From Mycobacterium sp. MBM (GTDB lineage: Bacteria; Actinomycetota; Actinomycetes; Mycobacteriales; Mycobacteriaceae): a DNA stretch of 50,385 bases. The notes below the pieces were generated by a model. That model did no database searches, was not told where the DNA came from, and worked only from the letters and a program-made list of their open reading frames with translations. This document shows, piece after piece, positions 43,130-50,385 of the stretch (within the stretch, counting starts at the first letter, position 1; each line of letters opens with the position of its first letter). The DNA lies in the NCBI GenBank assembly GCA_021648845.1, contig JAKJHY010000035.1, positions 1 to 50,385 of the forward strand, written 5' to 3'. Position numbers and translations under genes: made by a program.

Positions 43130-45721
43130 GTGAAGGACGAGGGGCTGGAATCACAGGCTGTCGACGTCGAGGGGCCGCGCCCTCCCGACCCGCGTGAGAC
43201 TCTCGCGACGTGGGCGAATGAGCAGGATGAATGGGTCCGCTCAATCGTCCGACGTGTACTGGGCACTGGTCGAGCCCTGTCAAGCGACGACATCGACGAT
43301 GTGTACTCGCTCTTTCGACAAGAGAAAGGACTTGATGAACGAACCCTTCCAACGGAGCCTGGCCTTACAGCGGAGGTGTCGGAAGAGGACGCTGAACTCC
43401 CGCTTGCCATCACCAGACTTTCTGAGGTAACCGGCGTCAACGCGATCGTGACGGGTTCTGTGATCGAGCCGCATGCCGGAATGACCATCTTGTTTGGCGA
43501 GAACGGCACTGGGAAGACTGGTTACGCACGAATCTTCAAGGCGCTCGCAGGAAGTCGCACTGCGGATGCAATCCTCAGCGATATCACCGTGACCGAAGTT
43601 GCACCGACTTCGGCGAAAGTTGAGTACACGGTCGGACCTGAAGTCAAGGAGTTTGCGTGGACTGGTGAGCACGGACAAGCGCCCTTCACACGGATGTCGA
43701 TCTTCGACAGTCCCGCGGTGCACTTCCACGTGGACGACGATCTGGAATACGTGTATGTCCCGACTGTCCTTGCCCTGTTCAATCATGTGAACACAGCCAT
43801 CAAAGGCGTGCAGGAGCGCATAAACCAGGCCGTCGTGAACCTGTCGTCTGGCTCAACCACACTGCTGAATCGTTTTCCGCGAGATTCGGCAATCTATCCG
43901 CTCGTGGAAACACTCGGCGCGTCTACGGACCTCGCCGAACTCAACGCGCTGGCCGACAGAGGCGCTGACGTGGACCAGCGGATCGATGTCCTGCGCCGAG
44001 CAGTCGCCGCGCTTGAAGCCGACACCATCACCGCTCAGATCACAGAGCGACAGAGAGACGAGCGAGTGTTGCGGCAAGCAGTGCTTGCTATCACCACGCT
44101 CGGCTCACTAAACGTTGAAGAGCTCAATGCGCAGATCCAGCAACTCGGCGAGCTCCGAGCCGATTATCGCAGCTTCCGCACCGACCTCTTCGCAGCTGCC
44201 GATCTCCCGGCAGCCCCCGAAGACACCTGGGATGCGTTCGTTTCAAGCGGCGAACGGTACAGGATGCACCTGGAATCGCTTGGCGTGCACGATGCGGAGC
44301 GCTGCCTCTACTGCCGCCAGCCGTTGGCGGATCCAGCCAAGGCCCTTGTCTCAAAGTACGGTGAGTACCTCACCGACAAGATCAGCTCCGACATCGCCTC
44401 TGTGGAACAGAGCATCAAAAGTGCGACGGCACCGATCCTGGCGATCCAACTCAACGAGATCAACGCGTTCATAGATGATCACGGGACTGGAGCCGGCCAG
44501 CCGTCATACGACACGGCACTATCCGGCATCAGAGACGCCGCTATTGCTGCGGCGGAAGCGATTCGAGCGTTAGGCCCCATAGACACCTCCAGCATGGAGG
44601 GTCTGTCGGCCCTCAGCTCTGACGTGTCGGCGGCATACGCATCCGTTGAGGCAGAGATCGCGGATCTGAAGACACAGGCGGAGAACCGCGCTGATGCTCT
44701 TCGCGAGAAGACACTTGAGTTAGCGGAGCTGACGGCGGCCGCGGAGCTGACGAAGTCCTGGACAACGATTCAGGCCCAGGTAGAACGGGCAAAGGAGTCG
44801 GACAAACTGCGTGTCTTGGCCGGCAAGTTCTCCTCTTTGGGTCGGTCGGTGACGGAGCTCGCAAAGGCTGCGAGCGACCAGCTCATCAACCAGAGCTTCG
44901 ACAAGCTCTTCGCTGAGGAATGCGACGCACTGCGGGCACCTGGGCTCCAGGTTGAGTTCGTCGGCCGGCAAGGGCGAGCGCAACGTCGCAAGACCCTGGC
45001 GGGTCAGCACAAGCCTTCCAAGATTCTGTCTGAGGGAGAACAAAAGGTACTGGCGCTTGCCGATTTCCTTGCTGAGGCTCGCCTGGCGGGGATCACAGCA
45101 CCGGTCATCTTCGATGATCCTGTCTCCAGCCTGGACCATAGGCGCATTAACGAGGTTGCCCGCCGGATGGCGAGCCTTGCCGAACACAATCAGGTGATCG
45201 TCTTTACGCACGATGTCTTCTTTGCGGCCACGTTGTTGTCTCTCTTCGAAACGTCGAAGCGATGTGCCTACTTTCACGTGACTGATGAGGACGGGAAGGG
45301 CAAGGTCACGAGAGCGTCTGGCCCGCGCTGGGATTCACTCGGAAACCTTAGATCTCACATCAACAAAACGATCGAGGCCGCCCGCGCTGTGGATGGCGAA
45401 GCACGCGCAGCGTTGGTCCGCGAGGGTTATAGCTGGATCAGGTCGTGGTGTGAAGTGTTCACGGAAACGGAGCTGCTGAAGGGCGTATCGCAGCGGCTAC
45501 AGCCCAACATCCGAATGACGACGCTCCGCGAGATCAAGGTAGGCGCACTGCCGGCCGCCTCCGAGGTTGTGACCCGCATATTCGAGGACGCCTGCCGATA
45601 CACCGAGGCGCATTCCCAACCACTACCGACCCTTGGAGTCGGTCCGAGCCTGTCCAGTCTTGAAACTCATTGGAAGGAACTGCAGGATGCGCGCAAGCAG
45701 TACCTAGAGGCGACCGAGTAA
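43130..45721 (+). CDS. Zinc-hook ABC/SMC-like ATPase, RloC-like
   Basis: 863 aa from GTG 43130. Walker A GENGTGKT (123-130), long coiled coils around a zinc hook CLYCRQ (C392, C395), ABC signature LSEGEQ (633-638), Walker B VIFDDP (D662, D663) followed by SSLDH. The build matches RloC, a DNA-damage-responsive anticodon nuclease often linked to restriction loci. The C-terminal ~150 residues carry R771-S-W-C-E775, which could be the Arg/Glu pair of the PrrC/RloC HEPN-type nuclease; the histidine partner is uncertain. A back-up that kills the cell if restriction fails is a plausible role. Confidence 0.75.
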   Translation: MKDEGLESQAVDVEGPRPPDPRETLATWANEQDEWVRSIVRRVLGTGRALSSDDIDDVYSLFRQEKGLDERTLPTEPGLTAEVSEEDAELPLAITRLSEVTGVNAIVTGSVIEPHAGMTILFGENGTGKTGYARIFKALAGSRTADAILSDITVTEVAPTSAKVEYTVGPEVKEFAWTGEHGQAPFTRMSIFDSPAVHFHVDDDLEYVYVPTVLALFNHVNTAIKGVQERINQAVVNLSSGSTTLLNRFPRDSAIYPLVETLGASTDLAELNALADRGADVDQRIDVLRRAVAALEADTITAQITERQRDERVLRQAVLAITTLGSLNVEELNAQIQQLGELRADYRSFRTDLFAAADLPAAPEDTWDAFVSSGERYRMHLESLGVHDAERCLYCRQPLADPAKALVSKYGEYLTDKISSDIASVEQSIKSATAPILAIQLNEINAFIDDHGTGAGQPSYDTALSGIRDAAIAAAEAIRALGPIDTSSMEGLSALSSDVSAAYASVEAEIADLKTQAENRADALREKTLELAELTAAAELTKSWTTIQAQVERAKESDKLRVLAGKFSSLGRSVTELAKAASDQLINQSFDKLFAEECDALRAPGLQVEFVGRQGRAQRRKTLAGQHKPSKILSEGEQKVLALADFLAEARLAGITAPVIFDDPVSSLDHRRINEVARRMASLAEHNQVIVFTHDVFFAATLLSLFETSKRCAYFHVTDEDGKGKVTRASGPRWDSLGNLRSHINKTIEAARAVDGEARAALVREGYSWIRSWCEVFTETELLKGVSQRLQPNIRMTTLREIKVGALPAASEVVTRIFEDACRYTEAHSQPLPTLGVGPSLSSLETHWKELQDARKQYLEATE

Positions 45722-45804
45722 CACTGTGGTTACCGTGAAACGCTGCGTGCGTCAAGCGAACGTAGATGCAGCTTGCCGGGAGCTCAACCGTTCACGGTGC
45801 ACAG

Positions 45805-45818
45805 TGTCTCGTGAGACA
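45805..45818. repeat. Right-end TGTCTC-GT-GAGACA palindrome
   Basis: Perfect 6-bp arms. Its minus-strand half TGTCTCACG (45810-45818) is the inverted partner of the left-end box at 28157-28165, 17 bp inside the right boundary. The rest of 45722-45835 holds no gene. Confidence 0.6.
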
Positions 45819-45835
45819 TAGAAATTTCGCATAAA

Positions 45836-46900
45836 TGCGGGATCTAGTACCCGCTGGTTGAGCGGGTCGGTAATTGTCTGGGCAACAACGCGATTGGCTA
45901 GCCAGTCCGGGGTGTAGTACTCGCCGAGCGCCTTGCGGGTCTGTGCCGAGATCACCGACTCGTAGAGCACTTTGAGCACGTCGTGCTCGACAGCCGACCA
46001 GTCGAAGCGGGCCAGGCGGCGCGCCAGTGAGGTGATGTAGCCCTCCCCGCCGGGGACTTCGAGCACCCAGTCGAAGAAGTCCCGGTCCACGACCCCGTGC
46101 AGGCCGGCGACGGCGAACTGATCACCGGACAGCAGCGTTGCTGGCGCGAGATCCTCAGCCCGCAGGCCCAGGACAAGGTGGGCGATGATCTCGGCGGAGT
46201 TGACCAGCAGGGTGTGTTCGAGAAACAGCTCATCGCTATCGGTGAATTGGGTGCCCAGGGCGCCGCGCAGCAGCTTGACCCATAGTTCCCTTTTCAACCG
46301 AACCGTAGGTAGGTCTTTGCCGTCGGTATAGATAGCGGCCAGTGTCGAGTAGTCCAAGGCATGTGAAGAGCTGGAGGCGCCCAGGCGCTCGGCGATCTCG
46401 TTCGGCGTGGGGCGAATCGCCCGGCGGGTCGCGAGCACCCCTTCGAGCCAGCCCAGCAGTTCCTCGGCGCCGACGTCTCCCGGGGTGGTGATGATCTGGG
46501 TGGCTTCACGAAGTTCACCGTCGACTTCGTGGTAGGCCAGCCACAGCCGGCCGTCGGTGAGGATGCCGACGTAGCGCTGGCCCATCTCCGCTGAGCGGGT
46601 CGTTACGTATCCGGTCAGTTGTTGCCGGGCCGCGGTGATTGCTGCCGGCGTTGATAGTGAGCGCTTGACCTCGATGACGGTGCAGCCCACCTCCACGTCG
46701 ATCCGCCGACCATGACCAGCAGGGGTTTCGAGGTCGACGTTGAGGTCACGTTCGGCCAGGCCCAGTTCGGGATCCAGGAGCAGCATCCGTACATCGGACT
46801 GGATGGTGGCCTCACTGCGGACGGCATCACTTTTGTTGATCAGCCGATCCATCAGCGCACCGCGCGCCCCGCCCACCGCCGTTGCTGCCATGCTCCGCAA
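45836..46900 (-). pseudogene. Type IIG restriction-methyltransferase, N-terminal part (split)
   Basis: 355 codons of the host enzyme, then ~27 codons of element sequence to a stop at 45752. GRRIDVEV followed by GCTVIEVKRS is the D-(x)n-E-x-K nuclease core. A helical connector leads to GEYYTPDWLANRVV, the motif X region, and ends at RVLDPA, the first half of methyltransferase motif I. ATG 46852 (MDRLINKSDAVRSEAT) is a likelier start than 46900. A truncated product would have a nuclease domain without target recognition, probably inert. See 25501-28131 for the rest. Confidence 0.9.
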
Positions 46901-46963
46901 CGCTACAAGGAGGCTGGTCAGACGTGACGCAGCCTCGCGGAGGGCTAGCCACGTACCAGTGGG

Positions 46964-47704
46964 TCAGCCGGCGGCGGTGTTCTGGCGCCACTGCCGTACC
47001 GCGACGATCACCTCCGAACGGGTGATACGTCGATCGCGGAAGCGGACGTAGAGCGTGTCCATCCGTGTATCGACGCGCCCGCTGTATCCCAGTCGCAGGC
47101 CCGCCTCACCCGGGGTGATGCCCGCGCTGGACAGCTCGGCGGCCAGGTGAGGCCGCTGCCCGCCGCTGAGCCGGATCCACTCGATGACGATGGGGTCCTC
47201 TCCAGCGAGGCCGTCGAGACGCGCGGCCGTCCACCGCAGATGCATCTTCTCGGCCTTCTTCAACTCCCACCCGAAGCACTCCCCGTTGGGGTGAAGGTGC
47301 TCAGGACGCTGAGCGATGACCTCGTCGAGCAGCGCCTGCAGGACCGGCGGACGCCACCGGCCGGTGTTCGACGTCGCGGACTTCTGGTGGAGTGGCGGTT
47401 CGGCCTTGACCCGTGCCAGGGCTTGGGCGAACGTCTCTCCGGGCGGCTCAGTGGGGAGGGCTAGATCGGCGGAGTCTCCGTAGAGGGCCGGTTCCAGAGA
47501 GTGCTCGGGATTGGCCGGGGGATCAGCGGCGGCGAAGTCGCGACGAATGGCCCGCACCACCGGGGCCTCGATGGTGCTCATCGCCGACTTGACCCATTCG
47601 CCGCGTCGGCGTAGCTCGTCGACGAGTCGAGCAGGGGGCCAGCCCAGCTCCTTGGCGAGTTCATGGACGCGCATCGTGTGCTTGGGCGGAGGGTCTAACC
47701 TCAT
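46964..47704 (-). CDS. IF2-N-domain protein upstream of the restriction gene
   Basis: 246 aa from ATG 47704, with AGGA six bases upstream. MRVHELAKELGWPPARLVDE then LRRRGEWVKSAMSTIEAPVV is the small helical domain found at the N-terminus of initiation factor IF-2, without any GTPase. The C-terminal part has ALLDEVIAQRPEHLHPNGEC and a basic end with RFRDRRITRSEVIVAVRQWR. It lies 63 bp before the split restriction gene and was probably in its operon. A DNA-binding controller for that system is a reasonable guess. Confidence 0.65.
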   Translation of the reverse strand: MRLDPPPKHTMRVHELAKELGWPPARLVDELRRRGEWVKSAMSTIEAPVVRAIRRDFAAADPPANPEHSLEPALYGDSADLALPTEPPGETFAQALARVKAEPPLHQKSATSNTGRWRPPVLQALLDEVIAQRPEHLHPNGECFGWELKKAEKMHLRWTAARLDGLAGEDPIVIEWIRLSGGQRPHLAAELSSAGITPGEAGLRLGYSGRVDTRMDTLYVRFRDRRITRSEVIVAVRQWRQNTAAG

Positions 47705-47813
47705 GGATGTTCCTGACTTTCAGACGCGGGGACACTTTCGCTGGCCCGCACCGCTGCAACGGTGTGGGCCAGCACTATTTTCTCCTCGGTCCCCGACGGG
47801 ACGTTATGTTTGA

Positions 47814-47847
47814 CAACACTTAAAAGTCTCTAGGCAACACTTAGAAT
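47814..47847 (+). promoter_or_regulatory. CAACACTTA direct repeats and leaderless -10 box
   Basis: CAACACTTA at 47814-47822 and 47835-47843, exactly 21 bp apart (two turns). TAGAAT (47842-47847) ends six bases before GTG 47854. It lies in the divergent region between the IF2-N gene and the 47854 gene, so one protein could control both. Confidence 0.55.
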
Positions 47848-47853
47848 CAGGCG

Positions 47854-48447
47854 GTGTCGCGGGGACCTGGAGCGCTGCAACGGCGGATTCTGGGTGCGCT
47901 GTGGTCTCGCGGTGAATCCGACTGCTACGACATCAGTGCGCTGGCGGACCTGTTCCCCGAGTACTTCCTGGAGGAGTGCACCACGCTGCATGCCCGATGG
48001 CGTTGGTACACAGTCGATCTCCTCGATGTGGTTGCCTTCGGAGATCCACGTAGTCACCGCGTCAGCGCCCACCGGGCGGTGCGCTCCCTGGCGCGAGCCC
48101 GCCGGCTACAGATCGTTGATCGATGCCCGTATGACGACCCCTTCCTCGCGCAAGTCGATTACTACGGCAACCGATTCGGCGGAATCGACCTCGCGGAGAT
48201 CGGCCAGTACGCCGACCCGCGGTGGCCCGGCCGACAGGGTCGACACCTGTGGTTCCGTCTACCGCCTCCGATCACCGACCACGTTCCCGACGACGATCAG
48301 CTGATCCGGCTGGAGCTGCTGAAGGAGGGGTTCATCCCCGAGGCGCTCGACGAGTTCACGGGCACCACCAACCGGAGTGCGGCCTGGCGCTCCGACACCG
48401 GCCGGTACCTGCGTTGGCTGTTCTGCGGACCGAGTGCGGGTGGCTAG
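47854..48447 (+). CDS. Hypothetical winged-helix-like protein
   Basis: 197 aa from GTG 47854, a leaderless start by promoter geometry. ALQRRILGALWSRG with a later SHRVSAHRAVRSLARARRLQ looks like a winged helix acting as a DNA-binding unit. The C-terminal half (residues ~100-197) has no recognisable domain. Its stop overlaps the convergent stop of the next gene. Confidence 0.55.
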   Translation: MSRGPGALQRRILGALWSRGESDCYDISALADLFPEYFLEECTTLHARWRWYTVDLLDVVAFGDPRSHRVSAHRAVRSLARARRLQIVDRCPYDDPFLAQVDYYGNRFGGIDLAEIGQYADPRWPGRQGRHLWFRLPPPITDHVPDDDQLIRLELLKEGFIPEALDEFTGTTNRSAAWRSDTGRYLRWLFCGPSAGG

Positions 48448-49709
48448 TCCTCATCGAAGAACCGGGCGGCGGTGTCGCGGATACGGCTCAGACGCTTGGA
48501 GATCGGGCTGTGGTTGCGGTAGCCCATGATGTCGGCGATCTCGGTGAGGTTGGTGGTTCCGCTGCGCAGCAGAACCACGACTTCGCGCTCGCGGGAATCG
48601 AGCAGCGCGAGGAAGTCGTTGAACACCAGCCGGTCGACGATCTCGGATTCGGGGCCCTGAACGGGGATGGTGTCGGTCAGCTCGACGAACCGGACCTTGA
48701 TCTTGGAGCGTTTCCGGTAGAGCTTGCGTTCGAAGTCCTCACGGGCGTAGGTCCAGTGGTGGGAGAAGTCGTCTTCGACGCGGTGGGATCGAACGGCGTC
48801 GAGGATGGCGCGCAACCTCCCGTTGCGATCGGCGGCGTCGACGGTGCCGCGGACGAACTGCGCGGCGTCGTCCTCGCCGGTCCAGAGTTCCCCACCCACC
48901 CGGGGGTTCCCCGCGGTCGTGCCGTGCAGCACCGAGCCGTCGTCGAGCGTCACCGGCTGGGGCTCGACGCCCTTGTCGGCTTCGGGCCAGGTGCGCATCT
49001 CGGTCTCCATCACCTCGGTGACCGGCGGGATCCAGAAGTCGAGGTCGTGGGCGAGCAGACGGATCGGGTCGTCATGGGTGAACCCGATGAGCGGAGAGCC
49101 GGGCATCAGGTGGCGCCACACCGTGGCCGCCCAGGCCCGGGAGAGCCGGGCCTCGAAGTCGGCGGGCAAATAGCGGTCCGGGCTCCACACGTCGGTGAGG
49201 AACGGCCACTGCCCACCCCGGTAGAGCGGCAACCCGAACCGTTCCAGGGTGCGGCGCGGCAGCAGGTGGAACAGCGGCGCGTACTCGAAGTAGCGCGTCG
49301 TGGTGCGGGGCACGAACACCACGTTGACGTCGCCCTGGTCGATGATCTTGAGCATCTCCGGAGGGCACTCGTCCTCGGTGAAGAACCGTCGGCGGTACTG
49401 GGCGGCCTCCCAGAGCATGTTCCACTTCGACACGGCCACCTGCTTGGTCAGCCGCGCGTCGCGGTCGCCGCCGTTCATCGGGATGGTGACGTACTCGGGG
49501 CTGGTCGGGGTGTCCGGCCGGATCACGGCGCGGAACATGAACGCCGCCGACATGTTCATCAGGCGCGGATACCACTCGGGGCCGGCCATCTCGTCGTCGG
49601 GATGCAGCAGCACCTCGTAGCGATCCTCATCCTGAGCAGGTGATGGGTCGATACCGTCGTCATCTGGGTCCGGCATGGTGGTCGAAGAGTCCGCCGTTGT
49701 GATCGTCAT
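48444..49709 (-). CDS. Hypothetical protein with sigma-region-4-like C-terminus
   Basis: 421 aa. A large N-terminal domain of mixed fold (FMFRAVIRPDTPTSPEYVTI, RTTTRYFEYAPLFHLLPRRT) without a recognised family. The C-terminal 55 residues, LLDSREREVVVLLRSGTTNL then TEIADIMGYRNHSPISKRLS, form an HTH like sigma-70 region 4. It could be a plasmid regulator that senses a ligand through the N-terminal part. Convergent with the 47854 gene. Confidence 0.6.
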   Translation of the reverse strand: MTITTADSSTTMPDPDDDGIDPSPAQDEDRYEVLLHPDDEMAGPEWYPRLMNMSAAFMFRAVIRPDTPTSPEYVTIPMNGGDRDARLTKQVAVSKWNMLWEAAQYRRRFFTEDECPPEMLKIIDQGDVNVVFVPRTTTRYFEYAPLFHLLPRRTLERFGLPLYRGGQWPFLTDVWSPDRYLPADFEARLSRAWAATVWRHLMPGSPLIGFTHDDPIRLLAHDLDFWIPPVTEVMETEMRTWPEADKGVEPQPVTLDDGSVLHGTTAGNPRVGGELWTGEDDAAQFVRGTVDAADRNGRLRAILDAVRSHRVEDDFSHHWTYAREDFERKLYRKRSKIKVRFVELTDTIPVQGPESEIVDRLVFNDFLALLDSREREVVVLLRSGTTNLTEIADIMGYRNHSPISKRLSRIRDTAARFFDED

Positions 49710-50014
49710 GTCTTGGTTACGACAGTCTCGCGCGATTTCGTTCTCGCCGGGCCTCGGTATTCAGGGTGGCGATGATCGGGTGCCGACGACGGGCACGACG
49801 GCGGCGAACGCGCCGAGCGGACGCCTGGGAAGCTGACACACCTGTACCTCGCCGGTGGAACGGACGATGCTCGCTAGGTGTGCTACCTGCGCTAGCACGG
49901 CCTGCCGTCGGCGATCCGGTGCGTCTCTCGTCCGGGGTCGACCCCACTACGCAAGAGACCGGCCCCACCGTGATGGTGAGGCCGGTCTAGGGGTCGAAGT
50001 CGGAGTCGGAGGGG
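49710..50014. other. Intergenic region with GCTAG dyad and terminator
   Basis: No convincing gene; an 83-codon minus frame here is Arg/Ser-rich and unlike its neighbours. GCTAGGTGTGCTACCTGCGC followed by TAGC (49873-49896) combines AGGT/ACCT arms within GCTAG/CTAGC arms, like the boxes near parA and at 7.85 kb. Confidence 0.45.
49956..49988 (-). terminator. Terminator hairpin of the 50015 gene
   Basis: AGACCGGCC-CCACC and GGTGA-GGCCGGTCT pair almost fully around GTGAT, just beyond the stop of the leftward gene. No T-run, as is usual in mycobacteria. Confidence 0.65.
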
Positions 50015-50278
50015 TTATCGGGGTCGGATTTGCTTGCGTAGTTTCTTGACATCTTGGGACGTGGTGGGTGCTGCAGTGGTGCGGGTGCCCGTGTCGAGGC
50101 GATCCCGGATGTCGCGTCGGGTCTCCTCGGTGCGGACCTGGGCGGCGTAATCGGAGTACTGGTCCGCCAGCGGCTTGGGCAGCTCGGTGGCGGAGTGGAC
50201 GTTGCTGGCGAGTTCGCCGGCCACCAGGGCGGTCTTGCCGATGTCCACGGCCTTGCGTGTCCACTTGGACCAGCTCAC
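50015..50278 (-). CDS. Hypothetical small protein
   Basis: 87 aa from GTG 50278 with GAGGA upstream. Helical, with WTRKAVDIGKTALVAGELAS then a charged region (QVRTEETRRDIRDRLDTGTR) and a basic tail. No membrane span or family recognised. A terminator follows. 50279-50385 shows nothing further. Confidence 0.5.
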   Translation of the reverse strand: MSWSKWTRKAVDIGKTALVAGELASNVHSATELPKPLADQYSDYAAQVRTEETRRDIRDRLDTGTRTTAAPTTSQDVKKLRKQIRPR

Positions 50279-50385
50279 AGGACACCGTCCTCGTCATGGC
50301 GGCCTAGCTGTACTGACCGGACACGTTGGTCAATCGTGAGAAGGGCGGCTGGTTGCTGCAGGCTGTGTGGGGCCGGTGATGGTTG

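Larger units (their letters stand above)
28132..45835 (+). mobile_element. 17.7-kb tyrosine-recombinase-trio element carrying defence genes
   Basis: The ends are set by rejoining the interrupted host gene: target GCA|TGC on the plus strand, left flank ...GAGCCGCA, right flank TGCGGGATC.... No target duplication is visible. All ten genes inside point the same way: four transposition genes (28223-33910) and six cargo genes (34034-45721). Subterminal inverted TGTCTCACG copies lie 25 bp from the left end and 17 bp from the right end. Three linked tyrosine recombinases and a small fourth protein, without terminal repeats or target duplication, is the Tn554/RIT style of transposon (family knowledge). 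Confidence 0.9.

Noticed and set aside
34222..45721. Assignment of the cargo to DISARM or BREX
   Set aside because: No DUF1998, PglZ, BrxC/BrxL or PglX-type protein is present; Mod and Res are of type III.
48222..49643. 473-codon plus-strand frame
   Set aside because: Antisense to the 421-aa gene with the sigma-region-4-like end; Gly/Val/Arg-rich without domains.
1..50385. Conjugation genes, ESX core components, tRNA or rRNA genes
   Set aside because: None recognised on either strand in this window.

Overview
The window reads as part of a large plasmid or other accessory replicon of a mycobacterium (Mycolicibacterium/Mycobacterium-like). The reasons are high GC with strong GC3 bias in coding frames, many GTG/TTG starts, several leaderless-looking genes (a TANNNT box six or seven bases before the start codon), a DUF2510 membrane protein, long Pro/Ala/Ser-rich proteins of the mycobacterial secretion-associated type, and a ParA/RHH partition pair. 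I see no rRNA, tRNA, CRISPR array, conjugation apparatus or ESX core genes.

Layout. 1-595 is gene-free and carries short palindromes with three-base loops, including three GCTNCGC motifs, and a loose ~70-bp repeat. 596-1623 (minus) is a small operon with a GNAT protein, a peptide with a Fic-inhibitor-like motif and an antitoxin-like tail peptide. 1666-3219 (minus) is parA, a small RHH partner and a second RHH protein, with a nested dyad upstream of parA that looks like a centromere or operator. 3351-7689 (plus) encodes a membrane protein, an 814-aa helical/low-complexity protein and a companion. 8073-10597 has a tandem DNA-binding-like protein, a replication-initiator-like protein, a tiny basic protein and a HAD phosphatase. 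11166-14419 is an operon with a DUF2510 protein, an ADP-ribosyltransferase with an R / STS / ExE triad, and a helical/Pro-rich protein. 14523-19824 holds small membrane proteins, a winged-helix protein, a HEPN/Abi-like protein and a 57-aa membrane peptide behind strong terminators. 19843-23539 holds a metallophosphoesterase and a three-gene operon (HTH, 609 aa, 251 aa) that resembles the Tap/Tpg telomere pair of actinobacterial linear replicons. 23718-25142 is a TacAT-type toxin-antitoxin pair and a HicB-like protein.

The main event lies between 25.5 and 46.9 kb. A type IIG (Eco57I-like) restriction-methyltransferase gene, about 1231 codons when rejoined, is cut into two in-frame halves (25501-28131 and 45836-46900, both minus). 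The cut falls exactly at methyltransferase motif I, between the codons of DPA and CGSGTF. The intervening 17,704 bp (28132-45835) is one mobile element. It has three overlapping tyrosine recombinases, a fourth overlapping small HTH/coiled-coil protein (Tn554/recombinase-trio style), subterminal TGTCTCACG inverted repeats, and a co-directional defence cargo. The cargo is an excisionase-like HTH, a SNF2-like helicase, a DUF4391 protein, a type III Mod and Res pair, and a zinc-hook RloC-like ATPase. One defence gene has therefore been broken by an element that brings a larger defence system.

Downstream, 46964-50278 holds an IF2-N-domain protein apparently co-transcribed with the broken restriction gene, two proteins with DNA-binding-like features and a small hypothetical. 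GCTAG-type repeats recur beside the partition genes and again near 49.88 kb.
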